Shown here in pieces: positions 44,331 to 53,801 of a stretch of DNA of 64,000 bases (positions are counted from its first letter, which is position 1; each line of letters begins with the position of its first letter). Under the pieces are notes generated by a model. It worked only from the letters and a program-made list of their open reading frames with translations. It did no database searches and was not told where the DNA came from. The translations under genes were made by a program, and so were the position numbers. Origin of the DNA: Spirochaetales bacterium (GTDB lineage: Bacteria; Spirochaetota; Spirochaetia; DAHUYW01); assembly GCA_027306915.1 (NCBI GenBank), contig DAHUYW010000017.1:1-64000 (forward strand), written 5' to 3'.

Positions 44331-46277
44331 CTACCCAAGCTCCCGATCTGCGCGGGGAAAGTAGATGGTGATGGTGGTTCCCTTCCCCTCTTCACTCGAG
44401 ACCCCGATGCTCCCGAAGGACTGCTTCACGATCTCCCGAACCGTCGCGAGTCCGAGGCCCGTTCCTCTACCGGCCTCCTTGGTCGTGAAGAAGGGCTCGA
44501 AGAGGCGGGACATCGTTTCCCTGTCCATCCCGATGCCCGTGTCGCGGACGGTGACCATGACGTATTCGCCGGGCGCAGTGCCGGGATGCTCTCTCGCCTG
44601 CTCTGCAAGGAGCACAACGTTCATTGTCTCGATGTACAGCCTGCCTCCGCGCGGCATGGCATCGCGGGCATTGACGGCGAGGCTCATGGCGATCTGCTCG
44701 ATGTGGCTCGGATCGGCCCATATGTGCCACAAGTTGTCTGCAAGCCTTGGGATAAGGGCGATGTCCTCTCCGATAAGGCGGGCGAGCATACGTTCGACGC
44801 GGCGAAGGAGCTCGTTCAAGTCGACGAGGCGAGGCTGGTGCACCTGTCCGCGGCTGTAGGCGAGAAGCTGCCGTGTCAGCGTAGCGGCGCGTTCGGCAGC
44901 AAGCCGTACCTCGGTTGCATAGCGGAAGGCGGGGGCGTCCGTCGGCAGCTCATCGCGGATAAGCTCGCAGCAGCCCTGGATCGTGGTCAGAATGTTATTG
45001 AAGTCGTGGGCTACTCCACCGGCAAGCCTCCCGACCGCTTCCATTTTTTGCGAGCGGATGAGACCCTCGGCGAAGGATTTCTCGTCGGTGACATCCCTGC
45101 AGTAAAGGTTGATGTACTCCCCGGTGGGAATAGGCACGACCGTGAAGGTGTAGGTCCGCCCGCCGGCCGCAATCTCCGTCTCGAGCTTCTCGAGGCGCTC
45201 CCATGCCCGGGAGAAGAGGGACATGTGTTCGGCCTGCACCTTGACTCCATCCGGGCCGGTAATGGCCACCGCGACGGACCATGCTGCACGGTTGGCGTAG
45301 ATGACGGTCCCTTCCGGCGAAACCCGGAGGACCGGGTTGGGGCTTTCCTCTGCGAGACGGGCGAGATCTCGAACGCGCTCCTCGGAGCGTTTTCGTTCGG
45401 TGATGTCGACGATACCGACAAGCATGTGCCGGAAGTCGTCGCTTTCGTCGGGGATGTAGGCGTTGATAAGGACGTTGAGCCTCTTGCCTTCGGGCGTCAG
45501 CACGAGTGATTCCCGCTCCGTGTAGGTGGTACCCTCTGCAATCGCGACGATATTGTCCACAAGGCTCCTGCGTGCGGTCGGATCGCTCAGGATGAGGGTC
45601 GTGGAGATAGGGCCCAGGAGCTCCTGCTTGCTCTTTACGCCGTAGAGGCGGACGGTCGTGTCGTTTACGTCGACGACCCTAATGAGGGAGGCTGCCGCAT
45701 CGAGGAACTCCGGATGCGCATCGATATAGGTCCCGATATTCGAGATCCCATCTTTCTTGAGGCTCGCGAGCAGCGTGCGAAGCTCGGAGATGTCCTCCTC
45801 CCAGAGAGAGAGCCCTGCAAGCTCGAAAATGGTCCGGTACTTTGCCTCGTCTCGGCCGAGGAACGACTCGCTGCGGGAGTGTTCGCGGGTTTTGTGGGGT
45901 TCGCTCGCCTCTCGCCAGATCGAGAGCACGCTGTCGCCGGTTCTCGATGCCTGGATCGCGAAGATGCGAGCAGGGGGTGTTCCCGGGACCGCTGGGCTCG
46001 GCCAGGCGATCAGACCGTCGGAGGAAGGTTTGCTCGATTCGACCGTGGTTCGCAGTCGTTCGATGAGGTCTTGAAACGCTTCGGACGGCACAAGCTCGCG
46101 GAGATGCCGTCCCTCGGGTCTCGTCGCGTTCGGCCCGAGGAGGGAGCAGGAGGCGGGATTCGCGTATTCCACCGTGAAGTCGTGGATGGCCTGCCGCTCG
46201 GTTCGTACCGGCGAAAACACCCAAACAGGTTCCGGCCAGGAGTGAAAGATATTACGGTAGGGGTCTGCGTGCGTCAC
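44331..46277 (-). CDS. PAS-domain sensor histidine kinase, soluble
   Basis: 648 residues. Three PAS-like regions (about 5-125, 145-300 and 305-395) precede a kinase core with the phospho-acceptor His in GGVAHDFNNILT, N box SLAVNARDAMP, G1 DTGIGMDRET, F box FEPFFTTKEAG and G2 GRGTGLGLAT. No transmembrane helix or receiver domain, so a cytoplasmic sensor with an unknown response regulator. GTG start. Its 3' end lies 32 bases from the converging tRNA gene. It is 89 bases downstream of the HD-GYP gene on the same strand. Confidence 0.9.
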   Translation of the reverse strand: MTHADPYRNIFHSWPEPVWVFSPVRTERQAIHDFTVEYANPASCSLLGPNATRPEGRHLRELVPSEAFQDLIERLRTTVESSKPSSDGLIAWPSPAVPGTPPARIFAIQASRTGDSVLSIWREASEPHKTREHSRSESFLGRDEAKYRTIFELAGLSLWEEDISELRTLLASLKKDGISNIGTYIDAHPEFLDAAASLIRVVDVNDTTVRLYGVKSKQELLGPISTTLILSDPTARRSLVDNIVAIAEGTTYTERESLVLTPEGKRLNVLINAYIPDESDDFRHMLVGIVDITERKRSEERVRDLARLAEESPNPVLRVSPEGTVIYANRAAWSVAVAITGPDGVKVQAEHMSLFSRAWERLEKLETEIAAGGRTYTFTVVPIPTGEYINLYCRDVTDEKSFAEGLIRSQKMEAVGRLAGGVAHDFNNILTTIQGCCELIRDELPTDAPAFRYATEVRLAAERAATLTRQLLAYSRGQVHQPRLVDLNELLRRVERMLARLIGEDIALIPRLADNLWHIWADPSHIEQIAMSLAVNARDAMPRGGRLYIETMNVVLLAEQAREHPGTAPGEYVMVTVRDTGIGMDRETMSRLFEPFFTTKEAGRGTGLGLATVREIVKQSFGSIGVSSEEGKGTTITIYFPRADRELG

Positions 46278-46286
46278 GTGGATTAC

Positions 46287-46299
46287 CCTTGCTGCAAGG
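46287..46299. promoter_or_regulatory. Palindrome upstream of the histidine kinase
   Basis: CCTTGC-T-GCAAGG is a perfect inverted repeat between a TATACT box (minus strand, 46302-46307) and the kinase GTG start. It could be an operator, but a 6-bp arm is not strong evidence. Confidence 0.25.
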
Positions 46300-46366
46300 A
46301 AGTATACACATTCGGGAGGCTCTCGCGAAGGTGGGGTCGAGCCCTTCCGGCGCCGCTTGCATCAAC

Positions 46367-49282
46367 CTATGGTGACTGTGTCTCGACGAGGCGCAGGAAG
46401 GTCTTCACGACCGTCGGGTCGAAGTGACTTCCGGAGAGATTGGCGATGTGATCCAAGACCTCGTCTTCGCTCCAGCCCCTACGATAGGGTCGGTCGGAGC
46501 GGAGGGCGTCCCAGACGTCGACGACTGCGAACAACCGGGCCGCGATCGGGATCTGCTCCTCTTTCAATCCTCGCGGATATCCGCTTCCGTCCCATTTTTC
46601 ATGGTGGCAGTAGGGAATGTCGAGGGCATGCCGCAGATATCGTATCGGGGAAAGCATCTCGAAGGCAAGCTTTGGGTGCAGCTTCATGATCGTCCATTCC
46701 TCCTCGCTCAGCGGGCCGGGCTTTAAGAGGATCGCATCAGGAACCCCCATCTTGCCGATGTCGTGGAGGAGCGCTCCCCAGCGGATCTGCGCGAGCTCCT
46801 GATCGCCGAGACCGTATGCCCGTGCAAGCGCGAGCGTCATTTCGGTGACCCTCTGCGTGTGGCCCTCGGTCTCTTTGTCCCGGAGATCGAGGGCGCGCGA
46901 CCAACCCTCGATCGTTGCGTCATAGGCCATGATGAGCTCGTCGGTCGAGCGTTGAAGGCTGGCGAAGAGGGTGGAGTTCTCGATTGCGATCGCGGTCTGA
47001 CCGGCGAGGGCGGTGAGAAAGTCGCGCCATTCCTGGTCCGGCTCGAGGGGCGAGCGGCGGAAGACCTCAAGTACGCCCTTCAGCTGGCCCTTGGTCACGA
47101 GCGGTGCACAGGAGAAGAACACGAATCCCTCAGTGCGGGCAAGCGCGGTCCGGGAAAACTCCGGATTGCTTCGAAGGTCGGGAACGCAGACGGTTGCTCG
47201 CTCGAGGGCGGCCCGTCCCGCGGTTCCCTCGCCCAAACGCAGGCGAGTGCGCTCGGCGGCCGGACTCTGGAAGCCCCTGCCCGCGGCATACTGGAGAGTC
47301 CGTGAGGCGGGATCCAGCACGAGCACCTCCGCGGCGTCCACCCCCAGCGCTTCGACCACCTGAGCAAGGACCGCGTCCAGAGTGCCTCGCAGGTCGAAGC
47401 CCGAGGTGATGGCGATGTCGACCTGTCTGAGCGCCGCCAGATGCCCCAGCCGGAGGTTGGTCTGCTCGTGGAGGCGGGTTCGATGGATCGCATTCCCCGC
47501 GATCTCGCTCAAGGTAAGAAGGAGGTGAAGCGCGGTCGGTGTGAGCTTGCGGGGGGCCTCCGCGCTGACGCTGAACGCACCGATCACCCTATCTCCGGCC
47601 ATGATCGGCGCCGTCGCCTGACTGATCTCGGGTGGAATGGTCCGGCGCACGGACTCAGGAAGCCGAGGATCGCTGCGAATATCATGCGTGAAATCGGGTT
47701 TCCCCGATTCGAAGACGAAACCGGCGATCCCATGGCCTGGCGGCTCCGGCGGCGGCGGGGGCAGGCCCTCCTTCTGCCCGTATCCGCGATGGACCGCGAC
47801 GCGAACCTCGTCTTGCGACGGGTCGTAGAGCCAGATGGCCGCGTTCTCCACCTGCAGCACGTCGGTAGTCACGTCCAGAAGCACCGGAAGCATCTGCTCG
47901 ACTGTCTGGGCGGCGCGCAACGAGGTCGAGATCTTGCTCACCGCTTCGAGCTCGGCGAGCCTCCGCGCCATATCCGACTCTGCCTGCTTCCGTGCCGTAG
48001 TCTCCTGCGCGACGCCTACGAAGCGGGTTGTTGCCCCATTGGCGTCAAAGAGTGGGAACCCTCGGTCGGAGATCCATACGGTCGAACCGTCGGGGCGTGT
48101 CAGCCGATACTCATGGGAGAAAGGGCGCCCCTCGTTCTGCAACGCAAGGTCGGCCACGACTTTCGGCAGATCTTCCGGGTGAATCCCATCGAGGAATGAC
48201 TTCGGATTCTCGTAGAGGCTCTCCCGAGAGCGTCCCCAGAGCCGCTCGTAGGCCGGGCTCACGTAGAAGAGCTTCCCGAGACCCACGTCGGCCATCCAGA
48301 AGACCTCGTCGATGGTGTGCGCGATGATCTCGAAGCGCTCCTGGCTCGCCCGGGCCCTCTCCTCGGCCAGCTTGCGGTCGGTGATGTCGACGGTGAGGAC
48401 GAAGGTCCCTTCGGGAACGGGCTGGGCGAAGACGTTGAACCATCCGACCGACCCGTCGGGAAAGAGGAACTCGCTTTCCACCCGCTGCGGGATCCGGTCA
48501 TTTAGGCAGCTCCAAACAGCCCAGTAGAATTGGGTCGACTCGACGCCAGGGAAGCATTCCATCATCGTCCGATTGAGGAGCCTGCCGGTCGTGGAGCGCA
48601 CTTGGCGGGCAGCCGCCTTGTTGACGTAGAGGTATCGGTAGCTGGAATCGATGATCTGACAGCCTTCGAGCAGGCTGTCGAGCGTCCCGCGGTAACGTGC
48701 GAGGCTGTCGCGCAGCTCCCGCTCGGCGCGGCGGCGGGCAGTGATGTCTCGAAGATCGAGCTGCACCACACGGCGGTCGCCGACGGGATAGGCGTACGCG
48801 GTGAGCTCGACTTCAAGCGCACGCCCATCCCTGGCCGTGAGAGTGAGGTCCTCGCGGCGGGTTCCCTTGAGCGCCTCGGCGGCCGCAGCGGCAAGGCTGC
48901 GTCCGTCATCGGTCACGAGTGCTCCAGGCTCTCCGAGCCGCTTCCCTTCGATCTCCGCGCGGGAAAAGCCCAAGAGACGGGTCCAGGAGGGATTGGCATC
49001 GATGACCGTACCATCCTGGGCATCGAGGATCAGGATGCCTTCAGGCGCGGTTTCGAAGAGCCGTCGATAGCGCAGCTCGGATTCGATGAGCGGCTGGTCT
49101 TCGCCTCGCTGCTCGCCACGGGGGGACTCAGACGGTGCGGCGCGTTCTTGTTTCTTCAACGAAATTCGTCGCACCATGCCTCCGGCTCGAAGGTCGATCC
49201 TCTGAAGGAGCGCCTTAAGCCGGTCGCGCTGCCACGTCCCGTGGCCCAGGTGGACGGCTGCGACCGTGCAGAGGGAGAACAT
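46367..49282 (-). CDS. PAS-GAF-HD-GYP protein, putative cyclic di-GMP phosphodiesterase
   Basis: 971 residues. Order: PAS about 65-185 (YRRLFETAPEGILIL), PAS 190-310, PAS 315-435 (RFEIIAHTIDEVFWM), GAF 450-600, GAF 610-765, HD-GYP 780-960. The last has LLHDIGKMGVPDAILLKPG and HHEKWDGSGYPRGL, the complete metal and GYP signature of cyclic di-GMP phosphodiesterases. No membrane segment. ATG 49282 leaves only about 6 bases of leader after the promoter at 49296-49323; an alternative start is at 49177. It probably forms a signalling pair with the kinase downstream. Confidence 0.88.
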   Translation of the reverse strand: MFSLCTVAAVHLGHGTWQRDRLKALLQRIDLRAGGMVRRISLKKQERAAPSESPRGEQRGEDQPLIESELRYRRLFETAPEGILILDAQDGTVIDANPSWTRLLGFSRAEIEGKRLGEPGALVTDDGRSLAAAAAEALKGTRREDLTLTARDGRALEVELTAYAYPVGDRRVVQLDLRDITARRRAERELRDSLARYRGTLDSLLEGCQIIDSSYRYLYVNKAAARQVRSTTGRLLNRTMMECFPGVESTQFYWAVWSCLNDRIPQRVESEFLFPDGSVGWFNVFAQPVPEGTFVLTVDITDRKLAEERARASQERFEIIAHTIDEVFWMADVGLGKLFYVSPAYERLWGRSRESLYENPKSFLDGIHPEDLPKVVADLALQNEGRPFSHEYRLTRPDGSTVWISDRGFPLFDANGATTRFVGVAQETTARKQAESDMARRLAELEAVSKISTSLRAAQTVEQMLPVLLDVTTDVLQVENAAIWLYDPSQDEVRVAVHRGYGQKEGLPPPPPEPPGHGIAGFVFESGKPDFTHDIRSDPRLPESVRRTIPPEISQATAPIMAGDRVIGAFSVSAEAPRKLTPTALHLLLTLSEIAGNAIHRTRLHEQTNLRLGHLAALRQVDIAITSGFDLRGTLDAVLAQVVEALGVDAAEVLVLDPASRTLQYAAGRGFQSPAAERTRLRLGEGTAGRAALERATVCVPDLRSNPEFSRTALARTEGFVFFSCAPLVTKGQLKGVLEVFRRSPLEPDQEWRDFLTALAGQTAIAIENSTLFASLQRSTDELIMAYDATIEGWSRALDLRDKETEGHTQRVTEMTLALARAYGLGDQELAQIRWGALLHDIGKMGVPDAILLKPGPLSEEEWTIMKLHPKLAFEMLSPIRYLRHALDIPYCHHEKWDGSGYPRGLKEEQIPIAARLFAVVDVWDALRSDRPYRRGWSEDEVLDHIANLSGSHFDPTVVKTFLRLVETQSP

Positions 49283-49295
49283 CCCTTACCTGATA

Positions 49296-49323
49296 AATAT
49301 ACTACAGTTAGAGTCGTCGTCAA
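49296..49323 (-). promoter_or_regulatory. Sigma70-type promoter of the PAS-GAF-HD-GYP gene
   Basis: On the minus strand: TTGACG (49323-49318), 16-bp spacer, TATATT (49301-49296). This is the best match to a sigma70 consensus that I found in the window, and it sits in an AT-rich patch. Transcription would begin within about 6-8 bases of the ATG at 49282. Confidence 0.6.
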
Positions 49324-49388
49324 GGAGAATGACCGGGATGCCGAGGGCAGAGCGGCCGAAGAGGGGATTTGGATTGGACGAGGGCGGG

Positions 49389-50030
49389 CTATCCGAGAAG
49401 CGTCCGCATCGACCGGTCCAGGGAACGAAGGATGAGCGCGCAGGAGGCGGCGCCGGCGTCGAGCACCCCGCGGGAGCGCTCCCCGAGACGGCTTGCGCGG
49501 CCCATTTTGGCAACCATGTCGCGGGTCGACTCCTTGCCCTGCTCCGCCGCCTCGCCCATCGCGGCGAGGGCCTCGGCGAAGGGCTTGCCTGAGGCGCGGG
49601 CGCTCTTCAGCGCCTCGAGGGCGGGGGCGAGGGTGTCGAGGAGGGTCTTGTCGCCGAGGTGCGCTCCGCCGAGCGCCACAACCGCATCGGTCGCTCGCTG
49701 GAGCATCATCTGAAAGAGCGGACCGTCGATCCGCTCCTGGCCCTTGGCAGGCTTCGCCATCTCGCGGAAGAAGGTCCCGTACAGGGGGCCCATCGCCCCG
49801 CCGATCTCGGTGAGCAGGACGGTTCCGAGGGTCGACAATCCGGTGGCGAGGTCGTACGGGGCTCCTGCGAGCCGCTCCGCGGCCAGGGTGAAGCCCTTGC
49901 TCATGTTGATGCCGTGGTCGCCGTCGCCGATCGCCCCGTCGATGTCGCTTAAACCGGCGGCGTTGTCGCGGATGGTGCGCACGAGGTCGTCCACGACCGC
50001 CGCGCCCGCGCTTGCTGCAAAGCTCTCCAT
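49389..50030 (-). CDS. dhaL: Dihydroxyacetone kinase family, ADP/ATP-binding subunit (DhaL)
   Basis: 213 residues. DIDGAIGDGDHGINMSKG contains the aspartates that hold magnesium-nucleotide; GDKTLLDTLAPA and SRGVLDAGAAS are further DhaL motifs. It phosphorylates the ketose bound by DhaK. The second ATG (50030) is chosen because AGGAG, which overlaps the dhaK stop, is 7 bases upstream; ATG 50036 is too close. Last gene of a four-gene minus-strand operon. No phosphotransferase DhaM is present, so ATP is the likely donor. Confidence 0.9.
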   Translation of the reverse strand: MESFAASAGAAVVDDLVRTIRDNAAGLSDIDGAIGDGDHGINMSKGFTLAAERLAGAPYDLATGLSTLGTVLLTEIGGAMGPLYGTFFREMAKPAKGQERIDGPLFQMMLQRATDAVVALGGAHLGDKTLLDTLAPALEALKSARASGKPFAEALAAMGEAAEQGKESTRDMVAKMGRASRLGERSRGVLDAGAASCALILRSLDRSMRTLLG

Positions 50031-50039
50031 GCGCATCTC

Positions 50040-51038
50040 CTAAAACTGGGTGAGCCCCATGCTGTCGGCCGGAAGGTCGATGAGGGTTTTCAGCTCGGCG
50101 TCGAGGCGCATGAGGGTGAGCGTCACTCCCATCATCTCGAGTGAGGTGAAGTAGTTGCCGACGTAGGGCCGGTAGACCTTGATCCCCGCCGAGGCGAGCA
50201 GCTCCTCGACCGTGTCGTAGAGCACGTAGAGCTCCATGACCGGGGTCGCTCCGAGGCCCGAGACGAGCGCCACGACCTCATCGCCCTTCGCGAAGGGAAG
50301 GTCGGGAAGCACTACATCGAGCATCATCTTCGCCATCTCCCGTGCCGAGCGCAGGGGCTCGACCCGGATGCCCGGCTCGCCGTGGTGGCCGATGCCCACC
50401 TCCATCTTTCCCGCCTCGATCGTGAAGTTGGGATGGCCGACCGCCGGGATGGTGCAGGGGGTGAGGCCGATGCCGATGCTGCGGGTGTTGTCGATGGCCT
50501 TCTGGGCAGCGGCGATCACCGCATCGAGGTCGGCGCTTTCGGCGGCCTTTGCCCCGCCGACCTTCCACATCAGCACCTCGCCTGCAACCCCCCTGCGCTT
50601 CGCTCGCTCGGCGATAGGGGCGGAAGGCACATCGTCGTTGGCCACCACCGTCTTCACGCGGATACCCGCCTCCTCGGCAAGCTCGATAGCGAGCTTCACG
50701 TTCATGGTGTCCCCGGCGTAGTTGCCGAACAGGCAGGCCACCCCCTTCCCGGAGTCGGCCGCCTTGAAGGCGTCGAAAAAGGCCTTGGCGGTCGGGGAGG
50801 TGAAGATCTCCCCGACGGCGACCGCATCGACCATGTTGCGGCCGAGGTAGCCGATGAAGGCAGGCTTGTGGCCCGAGCCGCCTCCCGTGACGATACCCAC
50901 CTTGCCGGAGACCGGGGCGAGAGAGTACTTCAGAACCCGGGGATTGTCGGTGAGCGCGACGCGCTTCGCGTGCGCCTTGGCGAACCCTTTGAGCATGTCG
51001 CCAACCAGCTCGTTGGGGTCGTTGATGATTCGCTGCAT
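50040..51038 (-). CDS. dhaK: Dihydroxyacetone/tetrulose kinase, substrate-binding subunit (DhaK-like)
   Basis: 332 residues. GGGSGHKPAFIGYLGRNMVD and IGHHGEPGIRVEPL carry the substrate-binding histidines of the DhaK fold. The GHKPAF variant differs from GHEPAH of glycerone kinases and is the form I associate with kinases acting on other ketoses such as erythrulose or apulose, so the substrate is probably not simply dihydroxyacetone. It follows the RpiB-family gene by 28 bases and precedes dhaL. Confidence 0.88.
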   Translation of the reverse strand: MQRIINDPNELVGDMLKGFAKAHAKRVALTDNPRVLKYSLAPVSGKVGIVTGGGSGHKPAFIGYLGRNMVDAVAVGEIFTSPTAKAFFDAFKAADSGKGVACLFGNYAGDTMNVKLAIELAEEAGIRVKTVVANDDVPSAPIAERAKRRGVAGEVLMWKVGGAKAAESADLDAVIAAAQKAIDNTRSIGIGLTPCTIPAVGHPNFTIEAGKMEVGIGHHGEPGIRVEPLRSAREMAKMMLDVVLPDLPFAKGDEVVALVSGLGATPVMELYVLYDTVEELLASAGIKVYRPYVGNYFTSLEMMGVTLTLMRLDAELKTLIDLPADSMGLTQF

Positions 51039-51066
51039 GTACGAACGGCCTCCTCGCGCTCTTGCG

Positions 51067-51519
51067 CTACTTTTTCAGGTATTTTTTCTCGTATTCTGAG
51101 ATGCGCGCGACCTTCTGGGTCGAGCCGCCCCCCTGGAACTCCGACTTGAGCCAGGCATCTACGACGGTCTTGGCAAGCTCGGGGCCGATGACCCGCGCTC
51201 CCATGGTCAGGATCTGGGCGTCGTTGCTCTTACGGGCGCGCTCGGCCGAGTAGGTGTCATGGCAGGTGGCCGCCCTGATCCCCGGCACCTTGTTTGCGGT
51301 GATCGCCATCCCGAGCCCGGTCCCGCACATGAGGATGCCCCGCTCGTGCTTGCCGTCCGCAATCGCCTCCGCGACCTTTACGGCGATATCGGGATAGAGC
51401 GAGGGCTGGGTATCGTAGACCCCGTAATCGGTCACCTCGATTCCGCGCCCTTCCAGGTACTTCTTGATTGTTTCCTTGAGCTCATACGCTGCGTCGTCCG
51501 CGCCGAGCGCTATCTTCAT
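51067..51519 (-). CDS. RpiB-family sugar-phosphate isomerase
   Basis: 150 residues. MCGTGLGMAITANKVPGIRA with the catalytic cysteine and TCHDTYSAERARKSNDAQ mark the RpiB/LacAB family. The usual DHAG at the N-terminus is DDAAYELK, as in isomerases not specialised for ribose 5-phosphate. With the DhaK/DhaL kinase it could isomerise a ketotetrose phosphate to erythrose 4-phosphate. GGAGGAGAGAA precedes the ATG, which overlaps the upstream gene by ATGA. Confidence 0.88.
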   Translation of the reverse strand: MKIALGADDAAYELKETIKKYLEGRGIEVTDYGVYDTQPSLYPDIAVKVAEAIADGKHERGILMCGTGLGMAITANKVPGIRAATCHDTYSAERARKSNDAQILTMGARVIGPELAKTVVDAWLKSEFQGGGSTQKVARISEYEKKYLKK

Positions 51520-52388
51520 TTCTCTCCTCCTAGTCTCTGCCACAGCTCGATGATGGCCGGCTGCGATTCCCTGCCTCTGCCCGCCGCCTGGCCCGCGACG
51601 AACACCTCATGAGCTGCGGCGGTCATAGGGATGGGCACCTTGCTCTCGGTCGCGAGCATGCGGGCGTAGCCGAGGTCCTTCGCGAGCATGTCGATGGTTC
51701 CCCCCGGAGTGTAGTCCCTCGCGACTATCGCTTCGGCGCTCACATCGAGGACCTTCGATCCCGCCCAGCCGCCGTGGATCGCGCTGTAGAGGGCGGAGGC
51801 CTCGACCCCGTTCTTGGCGGCGAGCGCGAAGCCTTCCGCGATGACCGCGAAGGTGGAGGCTACTATCATGTTGTTGACGAGCTTGGCGATGCCGCCCGCT
51901 CCCACCTCGCCGACCCGCACCACGGAGCCCCCGATGGCCGACAGGAAGGGTAGAGCGCGCTTGAAGGTAGCTTCGGCGGCCCCCACCATGATGGCGAGGC
52001 TCGCGTTCTTCGCGCCGGCCTCGCCCCCGCTCACCGGTGCGTCCGCGAACTCGATTCCGCGCTCCGCGAGCCTGGAGGCGATCCGCAGTGAGACCGTTGG
52101 CAGGCCCGTGCTCAGGTCGATGATGAGCGATCCCGGCTTCAGCGCGGCAGCGAGTCCCGCGGTGCCGAGCACCACCTCCTCGACAATCGCCGCTGAGGGA
52201 AGCGAGAGGCAGACCACCGAGCAGGCGGCCGCGAGCTCGGGTAAGGTGTGCGCCGGGGTGACCCGGTCGAGGCTCTTCCGCCGTCTTTCGTCGGTGTCGA
52301 ATCCCACGACCGCAAAGCCTTTGGCCAGATTCTCGGCCATCGGATGTCCCATGATGCCCAGCCCTATGAAGCCAACCTTGTCCGCCAT
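51516..52388 (-). CDS. Beta-hydroxyacid dehydrogenase (GarR / 3-hydroxyisobutyrate dehydrogenase family)
   Basis: 290 residues, first gene of the dhaKL operon. NAD(P) loop VGFIGLGIMGHPMAENL, substrate loop ADAPVSGGEAGAKNASL, and the catalytic lysine in GIAKLVNNMIV. Members reduce tartronate semialdehyde or oxidise 3-hydroxyisobutyrate and similar acids. In the neighbourhood of a ketose kinase it may handle a short sugar acid. The frame extends far upstream, but that part is antisense to the next gene and is not coding. Confidence 0.88.
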   Translation of the reverse strand: MADKVGFIGLGIMGHPMAENLAKGFAVVGFDTDERRRKSLDRVTPAHTLPELAAACSVVCLSLPSAAIVEEVVLGTAGLAAALKPGSLIIDLSTGLPTVSLRIASRLAERGIEFADAPVSGGEAGAKNASLAIMVGAAEATFKRALPFLSAIGGSVVRVGEVGAGGIAKLVNNMIVASTFAVIAEGFALAAKNGVEASALYSAIHGGWAGSKVLDVSAEAIVARDYTPGGTIDMLAKDLGYARMLATESKVPIPMTAAAHEVFVAGQAAGRGRESQPAIIELWQRLGGEK

Positions 52389-52607
52389 GCGCTCCTCCGC
52401 TCGCTTGGCGCACAGCATACCACTCGAGCCGGCCCGGTGCAATCGGAGCGGCAGACAGAGGGCGATTCCGCCGCGCTTCCGGTAGGGCACCTTGCCCCGC
52501 CGCGCGGGCTGGTGCACAATGGGATGGTCTTGGAACGGGAGAGCGGCGGCGCGCACGGAAGGGCGGCGGCCGGGCGACGCGCGCTGGATGGCAGGGAGGT
52601 CACAGCG

Positions 52608-53738
52608 GTGAGGTTCGAAAAAAAGAGTCTGTGCGCGATGAACATGCCCTATGCCCTCGGCAGGCTTGAGCTCGACGGAGAGCAGTGTGTCGTGGCAGCG
52701 ACTGAGGACCACGGGCCGGTCGTGGTGATGCGGCCGCCCTACCGGGAGGCGAGCGAGCTCGTTCCCGGGCCGGGGGGCTGCATGGCGCTCATCGCCGACC
52801 GAGAGCATCCCGCCACGCTCTTCGCCGTAATGGGATGCTTTCTCGGCTACAAGTTCCAGGAGGGCGGAGTCTACCGCATTCGGCGAAGTCCGGAGGAGGG
52901 GGGGCGGAAGTCGAGCCGTGGCGGCGAACCGGGCCGTGCAGGCGCGGATCGAGTCGGCGAAGGAGCGACTTTCGGTTTCAGCGCGACCAAAATCCTCGAT
53001 CTGCCGTTCGCGCACCGCATCGAGCTCGTCGATCGGCCGTCCGGCCGCTATCTCATCGCGGCAGCCCTTGCCGCCGACAAGCGCGATCCCGCGGATTGGT
53101 CGCAGCCGGGCGCCCTCTACGCTGCGCCCGTTCCGTCCGGAGCCGACCTCGACGCTCGCAGCAGTTGGAGGCTCGTCCCAATTCTGGAAGGGATTCACAA
53201 GAACCATGGGCTTCTCGCGACGCGCTTCCAGGGGCGGCGCGCGGTGCTCCTCTCGGGAAGCGAGGGGCTCTTTGTCTTGGATCTCGAGGCGGCCGGCGAA
53301 GGCTGGTCCTCCCGGCTGCTCCTTGAGCGCGAGATAAGCGAGCTGGCGGTTTTCGACGTCGACGGCGACGGCAGGGATGAGCTCATCACTATCGAGCCCT
53401 TTCACGGGAGCGCACTGCGCGTCTACCGGGAAAGCGCGGCGCAATGGGAGCTTGTCTGGGAGGCCGAGCTTGCCTACGGCCACTGTCTCTGGGCGGGAGA
53501 GATCGCCGGCAAGCGGTGTATCCTGGTGAGCAACCGCTCAGCCAGCCGCGATCTCATCCTCTTTCAGTTTGCCGGTCCGCAGTCGGGCGAAACGCTCGCG
53601 CCCGAACGCGTCGTGGTCGACGCCGGCGCCGGCTCTGCAAACATGCTCGTCCTCAAGTCCGACGGTGTCGAGCGCATCTTCGCTACCAATCAGGGAAGCG
53701 GCGAGGTCGCCGTTTACTCTGTCGCATCGGGCTCGTAG
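52608..53738 (+). CDS. FG-GAP/VCBS-like beta-propeller protein
   Basis: 376 residues from GTG 52608, with GGAGGT 9 bases upstream. Repeating beta strands include VFDVDGDGRDELI, the Ca-binding DxDxDG loop of FG-GAP repeats, and short segments of the type LFVLDLEAAGEGW. A Gly/Arg-rich insert lies at about 90-115. No signal peptide is visible, unusual for this type of protein. Divergent from the dhaKL operon. Its function is unknown; sugar binding is only a guess from context. Confidence 0.7.
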   Translation: MRFEKKSLCAMNMPYALGRLELDGEQCVVAATEDHGPVVVMRPPYREASELVPGPGGCMALIADREHPATLFAVMGCFLGYKFQEGGVYRIRRSPEEGGRKSSRGGEPGRAGADRVGEGATFGFSATKILDLPFAHRIELVDRPSGRYLIAAALAADKRDPADWSQPGALYAAPVPSGADLDARSSWRLVPILEGIHKNHGLLATRFQGRRAVLLSGSEGLFVLDLEAAGEGWSSRLLLEREISELAVFDVDGDGRDELITIEPFHGSALRVYRESAAQWELVWEAELAYGHCLWAGEIAGKRCILVSNRSASRDLILFQFAGPQSGETLAPERVVVDAGAGSANMLVLKSDGVERIFATNQGSGEVAVYSVASGS

Positions 53739-53758
53739 GAGACCGCCGGGAGGACCGG

Positions 53759-53775
53759 GCGGGCCGCACGCCCGC
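53759..53775. terminator. Possible bidirectional terminator
   Basis: GCGGGC (53759-53764), loop CGCAC, GCCCGC (53770-53775) between the converging propeller and SDR genes. Strong GC hairpin without a clear U-run in either direction. Confidence 0.3.
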
Positions 53776-53801
53776 TGGGGCCGGCGGCCGCGCGAGGCGG
53801 C

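Noticed and set aside
52389..53483. Long N-terminal extension of the beta-hydroxyacid dehydrogenase
   Set aside because: It is antisense to the propeller-like gene; the Rossmann motif starts right after ATG 52388.
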